Shown here: piece by piece, positions 33,646 through 42,182 of the stretch
Layout of the letters: every line of letters begins with the position of its first letter
Position numbering within the stretch: the stretch's first letter is position 1
DNA from: Anaerolineae bacterium
GTDB lineage: Bacteria > Chloroflexota > Anaerolineae > Aggregatilineales > Phototrophicaceae
Reading direction: 5' to 3'
NCBI GenBank assembly: GCA_022843745.1
Contig: JALHNB010000015.1
Location: forward strand, 62,001-126,000
DNA length: 64,000 bases
The notes under the pieces: generated by a model
The model's database searches: none
The model's input: the letters and a program-made list of their open reading frames with translations, nothing else
Told to the model about the DNA's origin: nothing
Made by a program: the position numbers and the translations under genes

Positions 33646-35276
33646 GGTATGTCCACGACAAAGCGTTCCGGTACGCTCCACGCGCCCCCGACGGCACGGA
33701 CGCGCCAATACCAGATGCCGATGCCGAGCGGACTATCAACCTCATGGGAAAGGCCGTTGACCGTGCGGGCATAATGACCAGGTGTGCCGAAGTTCGGGTC
33801 GGTGTCGATCTCGATTTCGTAATCCGCTACGCCGGAGATGCGATTCCAGGTGAGGGTAGGGGTGGATGTGATGAAGTAATTTCGGAAGGGCGCAGCACCC
33901 ACAGGTGATACAACAGGCGGAAACTGATTGTGAACAAAGATGTCCTCGCTACCATTCGTATCACCCGTCACCAGATTGCTAGCGGCTGATTCGAAAGCGA
34001 TAAACTGCCCATCTCCTGAGATGGAAGCAGAATAATTTATACTGTTCGCCTGCGCCCCCGCACTGCTGACCGAAATTCGCCTGGTCATATTGGTCTGTCG
34101 GTCATGTACGAGAATATCAGCAAATGCATTATTATCACCTGGCACCAGGTTCGTCGAAATTGATCTGAAAATGACATAGCGCCCATTTCCAGAGATCGAA
34201 GGCCAGGTATTGTTTCCGTTGCCTTGTGCGCCCGCGCTGGTGACAGAGACACGCTCAATTAACCCGGTTTGCCTATCGTATACAAAAATGTCGTCTCTGT
34301 TATTGGTATCGCCCGTTATCAGATTGCTGGCTGCTGATTCAAAGGCGATCAATTGCCCATCCCCTGAGATAGAAGGTAGGTGGCTCTCATTATTTCCTTG
34401 CACTCCTGTACTGCTGACCGAGATACGTTGAGTAACGCCTGTCTGCCGATCACGCACAAAAGTGTCGGTCATAGCGTTGGTATCGCCAGTCACCAAATTC
34501 GTAGCATCGGATTCAAAGGCCACGAAACGCCCATCTGATGAGATCGACGGTTCAACACTGCGGTCATTCCCCTGCACCTCGGCGCTATCGACTGAAATAA
34601 GCTCCGTATCACCCGTCTGCCGATCACGAACGAAAATATCGTAGCTCGCGTTCGTATCGCCAGCCACCAGATTGTCAGCCAGAGAATAGAAGGCTACATA
34701 GCGCCCATCAGCAGAAATTGATGGGCTATAGCTGCTTCCATTACCTTGCGCCTCGGCACTATTGAGCGAAACACGCTCGGTAGTGTCCGTTTGCCTGTCG
34801 CGCACAAAAATATCCCGGTTAGCGCCCGTATCCCCAGATACCAGATTGCTCGCCAGAGAGTAGAAGGCGACATAGCGCCCATCGGCAGAGATTGATGGCT
34901 GGTCGGATACGGCGTTTCCCTCGACACCCGAAGAACTGACTGAGACACGCTCAGTGATCCCGGTTTGCTGATCGTACACAAAAATATCCCTGTCATTGCC
35001 GATATCATCGGGTACTAAATTGGTGGAAAGCGACTGGAAGGCCACATAGCGTCCATCAGCGGAGATTGATGGCTCATGACTGGCATCATTACCCTGTTCG
35101 CCGCTGCCGTTGATGGAGACACGAGTGGTGATTCCCAGTGGAGTAGATTGAGTCAGAGGGCCGTCGCTGCCAGACTGATTCAGAATACGTTGATCAGCAA
35201 GAGTGATGGTCGGATAAAAAATGCTGCTTAATAACAAGAAGGCGCTTAAGAGTAGCAATATGGGTGGATTGCGCAT
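33642..35276 (-). CDS. Secreted seven-repeat beta-propeller protein
   Basis: The 544-residue product has a signal peptide (ILLLLSAFLLLSSIF). Seven repeats of about 57 residues follow, each with the PSISADGRYVAF and DIFVRDRQTG.T.R(V/I)S motifs of TolB/PD40-type blades. This fits a seven-bladed propeller. The last 95 residues, from APFRNYFITST, look like a fibronectin/Ig-like beta domain. I chose the ATG at 35276; the frame is open to 35324. It is probably a surface-exposed binding protein. The repeats are nearly identical at DNA level in places. Confidence 0.8.
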   Translation of the reverse strand: MRNPPILLLLSAFLLLSSIFYPTITLADQRILNQSGSDGPLTQSTPLGITTRVSINGSGEQGNDASHEPSISADGRYVAFQSLSTNLVPDDIGNDRDIFVYDQQTGITERVSVSSSGVEGNAVSDQPSISADGRYVAFYSLASNLVSGDTGANRDIFVRDRQTDTTERVSLNSAEAQGNGSSYSPSISADGRYVAFYSLADNLVAGDTNASYDIFVRDRQTGDTELISVDSAEVQGNDRSVEPSISSDGRFVAFESDATNLVTGDTNAMTDTFVRDRQTGVTQRISVSSTGVQGNNESHLPSISGDGQLIAFESAASNLITGDTNNRDDIFVYDRQTGLIERVSVTSAGAQGNGNNTWPSISGNGRYVIFRSISTNLVPGDNNAFADILVHDRQTNMTRRISVSSAGAQANSINYSASISGDGQFIAFESAASNLVTGDTNGSEDIFVHNQFPPVVSPVGAAPFRNYFITSTPTLTWNRISGVADYEIEIDTDPNFGTPGHYARTVNGLSHEVDSPLGIGIWYWRVRAVGGAWSVPERFVVDIP

Positions 35277-35404
35277 GAGCTTATCTCTCAAAATCTTTTT
35301 ATGCTCATTATAAATCAAAATCATTAAACAAAATCTTTCGCTCCCTGTCCTTTGTGCGCTATCATCGCAGCAATTCGACTCTCACTTAATCGAGGTACAA
35401 AACC

Positions 35405-36097
35405 ATGAATATTCCACCCGCGCCGCCGGAACTCCCGAACGATGTTCTCGCTAAACGTGCGCAGCTTCCGACAAAATTCGCGCCTGTGACGCTGACCGGG
35501 CAGCACGTCCGGCTGGAACCGCTGGTTTTGGAGCGCGATCTTGAGCCGCTTTTTGCCGTCTCCAATGGGCAACCGATCACGCTGGGGGCGCGTTCGGTAG
35601 GCGTGTATGATTCTGAGGAGATCATCTGGCGCTATCTGTTCGCGGGGCCGTTCGCCAATATCGATGAATTCGCCGATCAACTGCGGGCAGGGGCGGAAGC
35701 ACCCAACGGCCTGTGCTTTTGCGTTTTCGATGTGGAAAGCGGGCATCAGGTGGGGGTGTATAACTATATGAACAATTATCCTGCACATCTCAAGGTGGAG
35801 CTTGGCGGCATCTGGTACAGCCCGATTATGCAGCGGACGAAGGCGAATCTGGAAGCGACGTATCTGACGCTGCGCCATGCGTTTGATCTCGGCTATCGGC
35901 GGCTGGAATGGAAATGTAATGCGCTTAACGAGCGTTCGCGACATTCGGCGCTGCGCATGGGATTCAAATTCGAGGGGATTCAAGAGGCGCATATGATCGT
36001 CAAAGGGCGTAACCGCGATACCGCCTGGTTTCGCATTCTGGACGGCGAATGGCCGGAGGTAAAGGCGCGGTTGGAGGGAATGCTGGGGGAGGCTTAG
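35405..36097 (+). CDS. GNAT-family N-acetyltransferase (RimJ/RimL-like)
   Basis: A 230-residue acetyltransferase-fold protein. It contains HVRLEPLVLERDLEPLF, the core strand SGHQVGVYNYMNNYPAHLKVELGGIWYSP, the acetyl-CoA helix region RTKANLEATYLTLRHAFDLGYRRLEWKCNALNERSRHSALRMGFKFEG, and the terminal INGR-like RNRDTAWFRI. RimJ/RimL-type enzymes acetylate protein N-termini or small amines. The substrate is unknown. No partner genes. Confidence 0.88.
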   Translation: MNIPPAPPELPNDVLAKRAQLPTKFAPVTLTGQHVRLEPLVLERDLEPLFAVSNGQPITLGARSVGVYDSEEIIWRYLFAGPFANIDEFADQLRAGAEAPNGLCFCVFDVESGHQVGVYNYMNNYPAHLKVELGGIWYSPIMQRTKANLEATYLTLRHAFDLGYRRLEWKCNALNERSRHSALRMGFKFEGIQEAHMIVKGRNRDTAWFRILDGEWPEVKARLEGMLGEA

Positions 36098-36182
36098 TGA
36101 AGCAGAAAAATTCAAACTCCCAAAGCCACAATAGACTTGGCTGTTACAGCCCATTATGATAACCCATATTATTGAATGATTG

Positions 36183-36584
36183 ATGAGTGGGGCAGACTTG
36201 AGTATCCGTACAGCCTGGGATAATGAAGAAAAAACATCGATTCTCGTCACCTATAAGCAGCCCTGGGATTGGAAAGATTTCGAGGCTGCTCAGGCAGAAA
36301 TCAACTCGATGATGGGCAGCACCGATCAATTGGTTAACCTGATCTTTGATGTTCGGCAGGGTGGTGCGCCACCACCGGGGGCGATGATCCGATTCCGGGC
36401 AGTCGTGCAATCGCAACACCCGAATCGGGGAGCGATTATCTTTGTCGGCGGCGCGATGATGGTTCAGACATTTTTGAATCTTATCGTCCGAATTTTCGGT
36501 AAAACAGTCAACGACCCCAATTTCGTCTTTGCAAATTCTCTCGAAGAAGCACGCAGCCTTATCGCCCTGCGCCGTAAGCGCTAA
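36183..36584 (+). CDS. SpoIIAA/STAS-like small protein, paralogue 2
   Basis: A 133-residue paralogue of the gene at 28205. Both have WDN(D/E)(E/D)K-S start, PW.W.DF, a hydrophobic GGAMMVQTFLNLIVRIF helix and the tail NSLEEARSLIALRR. The ATG at 36183 follows a TTG in the same frame. Neither has an identified partner. Two copies 8 kb apart suggest a dispersed duplication. Confidence 0.6.
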   Translation: MSGADLSIRTAWDNEEKTSILVTYKQPWDWKDFEAAQAEINSMMGSTDQLVNLIFDVRQGGAPPPGAMIRFRAVVQSQHPNRGAIIFVGGAMMVQTFLNLIVRIFGKTVNDPNFVFANSLEEARSLIALRRKR

Positions 36585-36612
36585 TCACTTTGCTTATATA
36601 ATGAAGCAAGCA

Positions 36613-36693
36613 ATGTTTGTATCATCGACGCTGGCTGGCGGGAGTATAGTGCCGGGGTTCAGGCTGGCGGTGAAGGATGTGTTTGGGGAGTAA
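36613..36693 (+). pseudogene. C-terminal relic of a Uma2 gene
   Basis: The 26 codons before the stop at 36691 read STLAGGSIVPGFRLAVKDVFGE. This matches the C-terminus of the Uma2 protein at 18948 (DTLDGGDVLPGFTLAVKALFE). The start of the gene is missing, so it is a remnant. Confidence 0.75.
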
Positions 36694-36755
36694 TTCATAG
36701 GGTGATTTGACAAGATCATACTATAATTGCAAATGTATAGTGAAAGGTGAAGTGT

Positions 36756-36971
36756 TTGGATACAGAATCTGAATCAACACTTGTAGCCGATGAGTTAGCA
36801 GAAATTGACGCTGAACTTCAAGCTATGGAGCGTGAGGCAGGAATGCGTTCAGAAGATTTATACGCGATGTGGATAGTAGATCAGGCAGAAGATACGTTTG
36901 AGAATAATGCCTGGGCTTTGCTCATTAAGGCCAAAGAGAACTTACTGAGTTACTCGATCAAGGACTGGTAA
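36756..36971 (+). CDS. Small acidic protein, unknown
   Basis: A 71-residue acidic protein (ELAEIDAELQAMEREAG ... DLYAMWIVDQAEDTFE), helical with no membrane segment. The TTG at 36756 has AAAGG 8 bases before it; a GTG at 36747 has none. The pattern resembles small antitoxin-like proteins, but no toxin follows. Real gene status is moderate. Confidence 0.45.
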   Translation: MDTESESTLVADELAEIDAELQAMEREAGMRSEDLYAMWIVDQAEDTFENNAWALLIKAKENLLSYSIKDW

Positions 36972-37003
36972 ACGAATTAAATGTCTGAAGAAATCACCAC
37001 CCT

Positions 37004-37657
37004 ATGAACGATAACTCCCAAGAAACGACCACAACCACTCCTAAAATCCGGCCAATGTGGGTACTCGGCGGCGGGATTGTCGCTATTGTGCTGGGTTTGT
37101 GTGCGCTGCTTTCGCTGGGTTTGGCTGGAGGGCTGTTCTGGTTCAGCAGCGAAACGTCATCCAACTCCGCGCAGGCAACCCGAAATGCGACTCAACGGGT
37201 TACGCAGCAGGCAGCAGTCGCGACCCCGGCGCTGGTTACGCGCACACCGCAGGCAGGCGGATTGCTGTCAACGCCGACATCATTGCCGATCACCACGCAA
37301 GGCGCGACTTCATCGCCGGAACAAGCGGTGCGCGATTATTATCTGTTCGTCAGCCAGCAGCGCTATGATGAATCGTGGCCGATGCTGACCGACAGGTTTA
37401 AGCAGAGTTTCAACTGCTGTGCGCCGAATTACGATTACAGCGGCTATGTGAGTTGGTGGGACAGTGTGGATCAGGTGCAGTTTGGTGAGATACGGACGGT
37501 TTCGCAGAGTGGAGATCGCGCAGTGGTTTACGTCGAACTTTTCTATGTCATGAACACAGGCCAACGGTCATCATCTGATGCGAATCCCTACATTCATCTG
37601 GTGTATGATTCTGCCGCCGGAACGTGGCGATTTGACGATAAGAACGCCGCGCCGTAG
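37004..37657 (+). CDS. Membrane-anchored protein with a C-terminal NTF2-like domain
   Basis: The 217-residue protein has a single membrane helix near residues 13-46 (MWVLGGGIVAIVLGLCALLSLGLAGGLFWF), a Thr/Ala-rich linker (QATRNATQRVTQQAAVATP) and a folded C-terminus (AVRDYYLFVSQQRYDESWPMLTDRFKQSF ... VYVELFYVMNTGQRS). This resembles NTF2/DUF4878-type domains, often extracytoplasmic. No specific function is known. The start ATG at 37004 has only weak upstream complementarity. Confidence 0.6.
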   Translation: MNDNSQETTTTTPKIRPMWVLGGGIVAIVLGLCALLSLGLAGGLFWFSSETSSNSAQATRNATQRVTQQAAVATPALVTRTPQAGGLLSTPTSLPITTQGATSSPEQAVRDYYLFVSQQRYDESWPMLTDRFKQSFNCCAPNYDYSGYVSWWDSVDQVQFGEIRTVSQSGDRAVVYVELFYVMNTGQRSSSDANPYIHLVYDSAAGTWRFDDKNAAP

Positions 37658-37687
37658 AATAAAAATTAACGCCTCATCCGATCCATT

Positions 37688-37751
37688 CACAAGGGTAGGG
37701 TTTTAAATGCAACCTCACCCCCGGCCCCTCTCCGCAAGCGAGAGAGGGGAG
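37688..37751 (+). repeat. Family A repeat with leader module
   Basis: CACAAGGGTAGGG and a short TTTTAAATGCAA leader, then CCTCACCCCCGGCCCCTCTC...GCGAGAGAGGGGAG. The leader resembles those at 8890 and 30617. Confidence 0.8.
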
Positions 37752-37796
37752 AAAATGCAGAAGACTCTGCCAATGACAGACTGCAAATTTTCAGCG

Positions 37797-38501
37797 TTAC
37801 AGCACACCTAATTTGCGGGCGAAGGCGCGAATCGTTTCCGCTGTATTTTGCGTGATGGGGTTGCCATGTCCGAAGCAGATGACAGCGGCGTCCAGTTCCG
37901 CAATGCGCCGCATCGAACGGTCATTTTCCGCCATCTCTACCGTCAGGAAGCTAAAGGGGCGCTGCATGCCCCAGGCAAAGCGCATGATGACATCCCCACA
38001 GAACAGAATACGCTGCACGGGCTGCCAGAATGCCAGATGACCGGGTGCGTGTCCTGGCGTGGCGATGACCTGAAGCCCACCCATCACCTCATTCAAAATT
38101 TCGCCATCACCAATTTCGCGATCCACAGCGATTGACGTGAGCGTCGTGCTTGGCGGGCGGACTCCCACGCTGGCGATGCCTGTAGTTTTATCTTTTTCTG
38201 GACGCGGAATCGGGATTTTGCCTTCGATCACCGGGCGCTCGATGGCGGATGCCCATACCTGCGCACCCGTCGCGGCTTTCAGTTCTGGCAAAGAACCAAC
38301 GTGATCCGGGTGAGCGTGGGTGATGAGAATGCGCTTTACATCGGATGGTTTTCGCCCCATCGCCTGAATCTGGCTCAGGATTTTTGCGCCAGAGGGAGCG
38401 ATGCTGGTATCGATCAGCGTTAAGCCGTCATCTTCAATCAGATAGACTCGACCAACCATCAATCCGCTAAAGGTGTGTAGCCTGGGGGCAATCTGCTGCA
38501 T
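37797..38501 (-). CDS. MBL-fold metallo-hydrolase
   Basis: A 234-residue metallo-beta-lactamase-fold protein. ITHAHPDHVGS gives the HxHxDH zinc motif, ATPGHAPGHLAF gives the next His, and LFCGDVIMRF the bridging Asp. The last His is in CFGHGNPI. The family includes lactonases, thioesterases and quorum-quenching enzymes; this short form resembles lactonase-like hydrolases but the substrate is unknown. AAGGAT precedes the ATG. It follows the toroid gene by 11 bases and is probably co-transcribed with it. Confidence 0.9.
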   Translation of the reverse strand: MQQIAPRLHTFSGLMVGRVYLIEDDGLTLIDTSIAPSGAKILSQIQAMGRKPSDVKRILITHAHPDHVGSLPELKAATGAQVWASAIERPVIEGKIPIPRPEKDKTTGIASVGVRPPSTTLTSIAVDREIGDGEILNEVMGGLQVIATPGHAPGHLAFWQPVQRILFCGDVIMRFAWGMQRPFSFLTVEMAENDRSMRRIAELDAAVICFGHGNPITQNTAETIRAFARKLGVL

Positions 38502-38512
38502 TGGCGAAATCC

Positions 38513-39466
38513 TTATTGGTAATTTGAGACGCGATCATAACTCAGCATCCCTGCCGCTTCCAAAATCACCGCCGCCTGGAGCGATACCCAGCGATCCACC
38601 TCCTGAGCGCCTGCGATGCCTCCCCAGGTACGGCTTTGAAAAGGGTTCGTGCCTTTCCAGCGACCATCGGGTTTGCGTAGAGTCGCCAGCCATTCCAGCG
38701 CCGGACGCGCGCCGGGGTGATCGAGCGCGTCCAGGTCTGCCACCACACGCAGCGTGAATAAAATATCGGCCTGATAAAACAGCGGGAAATTGAGTTTTTG
38801 CCACATCGGACTTGGGCGATTCGATGACGGGTAATCGGCCTCGGTCAGATGATAGGAATCGAGCATAAATGTCAGGCCACGCTCGATGGCTGTCTCGACG
38901 GCGGGAGAACGAACAGGCAGAGCGGCTAATCCCCACAATGTCCGTGCCGCACCCCACGAGCAAGCCAGATTCGCATTCGACCTGCAAGCACAATGCCCTT
39001 CGCCCAGATCACGAACAAGATAATCAATGATGGGCTGAAGACGTGAGTCATCCGCGCGATTACAACGAACCGCGTAATGCAGGATATTGGCCCACAAACA
39101 TGCCCAGCCCTGCGTTCCGTTGTTGATATTTTCCTGCATCGCAGCGTGCGTCGCAGTGAGCATGAAGTCGATACCCTGTTGAAGGCGGGGGTCTTGTCCA
39201 TCGGCGGCGAGTTCATCCAGCAGCATCATGCTCCAATGGGCGCTGGTGTATTTGGGCGTATAGAAGCTTTTATCACCTTGCCATGCGCCATTGTCGGCCT
39301 GTTTCGCGAGAATCGCCGGGACAGGGCCGGTTTCCAAGATAGCGCGGCGAGCGGCTTGTACGGAGTCGTCGGTTTCGGGGTGATGCAGCAGGCGCGTGAG
39401 GGTGAGATAGCGAATCGAGGGTAGTTTACTGTCCAGCAGCCAATCGACAAAATCGGGTGTTTGCAT
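38513..39466 (-). CDS. Alpha-alpha toroid (terpenoid cyclase-like) protein
   Basis: The 317-residue protein has repeated helix pairs with QW-like and W.AL motifs (NGAWQGDKSFYTPKYTSAHWSMMLLDEL, GTQGWACLWANILHYAV, SWGAARTLWGLAAL), as in the alpha-alpha barrel of prenyltransferase and squalene-cyclase relatives. The DxDD-type acid motif of true cyclases is not seen, so it is probably a noncatalytic homologue; similar proteins are often annotated hypothetical or misannotated. GAGGAG precedes the ATG. It is upstream of the MBL gene. Confidence 0.65.
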   Translation of the reverse strand: MQTPDFVDWLLDSKLPSIRYLTLTRLLHHPETDDSVQAARRAILETGPVPAILAKQADNGAWQGDKSFYTPKYTSAHWSMMLLDELAADGQDPRLQQGIDFMLTATHAAMQENINNGTQGWACLWANILHYAVRCNRADDSRLQPIIDYLVRDLGEGHCACRSNANLACSWGAARTLWGLAALPVRSPAVETAIERGLTFMLDSYHLTEADYPSSNRPSPMWQKLNFPLFYQADILFTLRVVADLDALDHPGARPALEWLATLRKPDGRWKGTNPFQSRTWGGIAGAQEVDRWVSLQAAVILEAAGMLSYDRVSNYQ

Positions 39467-39580
39467 GGTGGCTCTCCTCGAACATTGATAGCAACCTTTA
39501 CTCTATTGTACTCCTATTAGCGGTTGAACAGACCACCTATTCGCATGAAATATCTAACTTGTACGTTTCCGAAAATAAAA

Positions 39581-39601
39581 TCATCCCCATGCAGGGGATG
39601 A
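39581..39601 (-). terminator. Rho-independent terminator of the repeat-rich protein gene
   Basis: Stem TCATCCCC/GGGGATGA with a five-base loop. On the minus strand it is followed by TTTTATTTTC. It lies 41 bases after the stop of the gene at 39643. Confidence 0.75.
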
Positions 39602-39642
39602 CTCTTTTCAATCCGAAATGTTACGGTGTTTTGGGAAAGGCG

Positions 39643-40590
39643 TTAATTGCCCTTGCCGCCGTTACCATTGCCATTTCCGTTGCCATTTCCACCACCATTG
39701 CCATTTCCGCCGCCGTTACCGTTTCCTCCACCGTTACCATTGCCACCATTTCCGTTGCCATTTCCGCCGTTACCGTTTCCGCCGCCGTTGCCATTTCCGT
39801 TCCCATTACCATTGCCGTTATTGCCCTGGTTGTTGGTTGTCGCGGATTCAGATTCGGCGGTTGCTTCGTCGTTCCCACGTCCATTCATGATATGGCCGGG
39901 TGCAAGATCGGAGGGATGAACGCCAGAGTCACGCATAATTTGTCCCCAACCCTGACCGGATGCTTTCAGGTCAAGATATGATTGCGCATCGCCGCCTGTC
40001 GATTCGGCTAACAGGAAGGCACGTGCGATTTCGCCAAAGCCGAAGCCATTGCAGTGCATCCCAATCACAACGTCAATACTGACGCTAAATTCAGCCGCGA
40101 TAGCTGTCGCAACCGGGTGATTCGGGTTGCCACAAGTGATGGGTTCTTCCGTCGCTTCGGCTGTTGCTTCGGGCGTGACTTCCGGGGTCGCCTCAACCGT
40201 CGCCTCTACTGTTACTTCGGGCGTAACTTCAACTGTAGCTTCAACTGTGACTTCAGGTGTAGCCTCATCGGTTGCTTCGGCGGTTGCTTCCGGCGTAACT
40301 TCGGTTGAATCGTCAAATAATTCAAAGCTGTCTGCCTGAATAGTGACGCCATCAGGAAGTAGTCTGCCGATGATGATGACAATATCACCTTCATGCAGAA
40401 TCGCAGGCTGGAAAGCCCCGGCGGGCGCGATGATGTAGCCCGAAACCATGATGTCGCCGGAATCGGTAAAATCGACTGCGCCCGTCACCATGACGGTTTC
40501 GCCTTCCTGAGCGAAGAGAGGGAGCGCCACAGCCCCCAACAATAATACAAAGCAGATGAAGAGCATCCCTAAGCGAGTATTCAATTTCAC
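39643..40590 (-). CDS. Secreted protein with EATPEVT and GNGNGG repeats
   Basis: The exported protein (315 residues) has a signal peptide (LFICFVLLLGAVALPLFAQ), then a DUF5666-like beta segment (VMVTGAVDFTDSGDIMVSGYI, VIIIGRLLPDGVTIQAD). A 45-residue EATAEATDEATPEVTVEATVEVTPEV region follows, next a helical domain (NHPVATAIAAEFSVSIDVV, QSYLDLKASGQGWGQIMRDSGVHP) and a Gly/Asn-rich tail of about 60 residues. The start is the GTG at 40590 with AAGGAG 7 bases upstream; the 21-base extension to 40611 lacks this. Function is unknown; the tail suggests a flexible surface-binding segment. Confidence 0.72.
   Translation of the reverse strand: MKLNTRLGMLFICFVLLLGAVALPLFAQEGETVMVTGAVDFTDSGDIMVSGYIIAPAGAFQPAILHEGDIVIIIGRLLPDGVTIQADSFELFDDSTEVTPEATAEATDEATPEVTVEATVEVTPEVTVEATVEATPEVTPEATAEATEEPITCGNPNHPVATAIAAEFSVSIDVVIGMHCNGFGFGEIARAFLLAESTGGDAQSYLDLKASGQGWGQIMRDSGVHPSDLAPGHIMNGRGNDEATAESESATTNNQGNNGNGNGNGNGNGGGNGNGGNGNGNGGNGNGGGNGNGGGNGNGGGNGNGNGNGNGGKGN
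39645..39830 (-). repeat. Coding tandem repeat (Gly/Asn tail)
   Basis: Degenerate GGN/AAC-type triplets and 9-12 base units encode GNGNGG blocks at the C-terminal end. Prone to length change by slippage. Confidence 0.8.
40138..40310 (-). repeat. Coding tandem repeat (EAT/EVT linker)
   Basis: Repeats of about 12 bases encode the EATPEVTVEAT linker region. Confidence 0.75.
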
Positions 40591-40611
40591 GTTATAGCTC
40601 CTTGGATTCAA

Positions 40612-40933
40612 AAGAACAATGTCTGTTCGTTAGATACACCGTGAAACATGGTGGAATGTCGCAAATCCGTTGATGAATTTACGAATTTCACAAATAAATT
40701 AATTCGAAATCAATGGAGGGGAGAGAGGAATTTCAAGAGGGCACGATAATAGTGTTGAACTTTTTATTTCGGTAATGTCGTCAATATTGGGTGTAAGGGC
40801 ACGATGCATCGTGCCCCTACGAAATGCGTTACCGATTTATTTTGTTCACAAGCATCATCGTGCCCCTACGAAAACCATTCACAATTGCAGAGATTTGACG
40901 GAACGCTGCAATAAAGCTATCCAAGAACAGTAT
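40612..40933. repeat. Intergenic region with family B palindrome
   Basis: A perfect 20-bp palindrome GGGCACGATG/CATCGTGCCC lies at 40797-40816, followed by CCTACGAAA. A second half, ATCATCGTGCCCCTACGAAA, lies near 40854-40873, and GGGCACGATAATAG near 40738. No gene is seen. Confidence 0.7.
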
Positions 40934-41842
40934 TTATTCCGGGCGTTCACCAACCGCGTCGAGGCGTTTTTTCGCTTCGGCGTAGACATCGGCTGGCAGC
41001 GGGCCTTTCGTAGCGACGGCGACATTTTCGGCATGGTGGGCGGGGTTGACCGTGCCGACGATGGTCGTATCGCAATGCGGGTGACTGAGCGTGAAGCGCA
41101 GCAGGAAAGCCGTGCGACTCTCGCCGGATTCCAGAAGTTCGTCCAGTTTAGCCTTTTCAAATTTCGCCCAACGATCCTGACCACCGAGGCCGCTTCCTGG
41201 CTCACCACGTGCGACACCGCCGCGAATGATAATGCCTGCGCCAGCCTGCGCCGCCTGAGAGATGAGGTTTTCGTGCTGACGTTCCAGCGCGGAATAGGGA
41301 ATCTGGAACACATCAAAAACGCCCCAGCTAATATATTTGGCGAGGTGCGGCGAAGTCGATGAGCAGCCAATATGACGGACAACGCCCGATTTTTTCAGTT
41401 CCAGCAGAATATCCACCAGGCCGTTTTTCTCGGTGGTTTCGGCATCGGGGTTGTGCAACTGCAAAATATCGACATAGCTGGTACGCATTTTTTGCAGCGA
41501 ATCAGCGATGTTGCGCATGATATTTTCGCGCGTCCAGTAGTGCGGGGTTTCGTCATGGTCGCCTGCGTACTGCATACTACAGCCGCATTTAGTGGCGATG
41601 TAATATTCGCTGCGGCGTTTGGCGAGAAATTGGCCGATATACAGCTCGCTTTTGCCGTAGTCATTGGCGGTGTCGATGAAATTGATGCCGGAATCGACGA
41701 CGGCGTTGAGAATGGTATCCGCTTCCTCATCGCTGCAAGGCCGTCCGCCCCAGATGCGTTCGCCGCGTACTTCCATCGCGCCGAAACCTAGCTGCGTAAC
41801 TTCTAACCCGGTGCGACCCAATATTCTCTTTGAGAGTGCCAT
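40934..41842 (-). CDS. Aldo/keto reductase
   Basis: The 302-residue enzyme is a monomeric NADPH-dependent oxidoreductase. The catalytic tetrad is visible: Asp and Tyr in FIDTANDYGKSELYIG, Lys in YIATKCGCS, and His in DILQLHNPD. The NADP-binding end has VGTVNPAHHAENVAVA. AGGAGATATT precedes the ATG at 41842. The substrate is unknown. It is divergent from the SDR gene. Confidence 0.95.
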   Translation of the reverse strand: MALSKRILGRTGLEVTQLGFGAMEVRGERIWGGRPCSDEEADTILNAVVDSGINFIDTANDYGKSELYIGQFLAKRRSEYYIATKCGCSMQYAGDHDETPHYWTRENIMRNIADSLQKMRTSYVDILQLHNPDAETTEKNGLVDILLELKKSGVVRHIGCSSTSPHLAKYISWGVFDVFQIPYSALERQHENLISQAAQAGAGIIIRGGVARGEPGSGLGGQDRWAKFEKAKLDELLESGESRTAFLLRFTLSHPHCDTTIVGTVNPAHHAENVAVATKGPLPADVYAEAKKRLDAVGERPE

Positions 41843-42094
41843 AACAATATCTCCTGTAGTGATTGAAATTTAAAGTGATTTTGTGAGGATCATGAACTGC
41901 GGTGGTGCAAAAATCGTGAGGCAGAAGGTGGTATTTTAAGGCATAAGCGATAAGGCTGTAGGCTATCGCACATGCAATCATTCTATGCTGCAATAGAATT
42001 TATTCTAACACGTAGTCTGCAAACATGCCAAATTTTGGGGCGAATTTATGCGCGATTTTTGATGAGAATGAATGTGTCCGATACAGAAATGCAA

Positions 42095-42132
42095 CCTCAC
42101 CCCCAGCCCCTCTCCTTGCAAGGAGAGGGGAG
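42095..42132 (+). repeat. Family A repeat
   Basis: CCTCACCCCCAGCCCCTCTC and GCAAGGAGAGGGGAG. An open frame from 42072 crosses it into the SDR gene, but the true SDR start is at 42183. Confidence 0.85.
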
Positions 42133-42182
42133 TAAAACCAAAGCGGGGAGTCGGAAAGTTTAAAATGGGCAAGGAGAATGAC

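Noticed and set aside
32767-33708. 313-residue minus-strand ORF
   Set aside because: It is antisense to PPK2, which has complete Walker motifs; the minus-strand reading has no recognisable domain.
35324-36250. Long 308-residue minus-strand ORF
   Set aside because: It lies fully antisense to the clearly recognisable GNAT gene and has Arg/Pro-rich shadow composition.
36707-36727. TTGACA followed by TATAAT before the small acidic gene
   Set aside because: The spacing is 9 bases, not near 17, so it is not a standard promoter.
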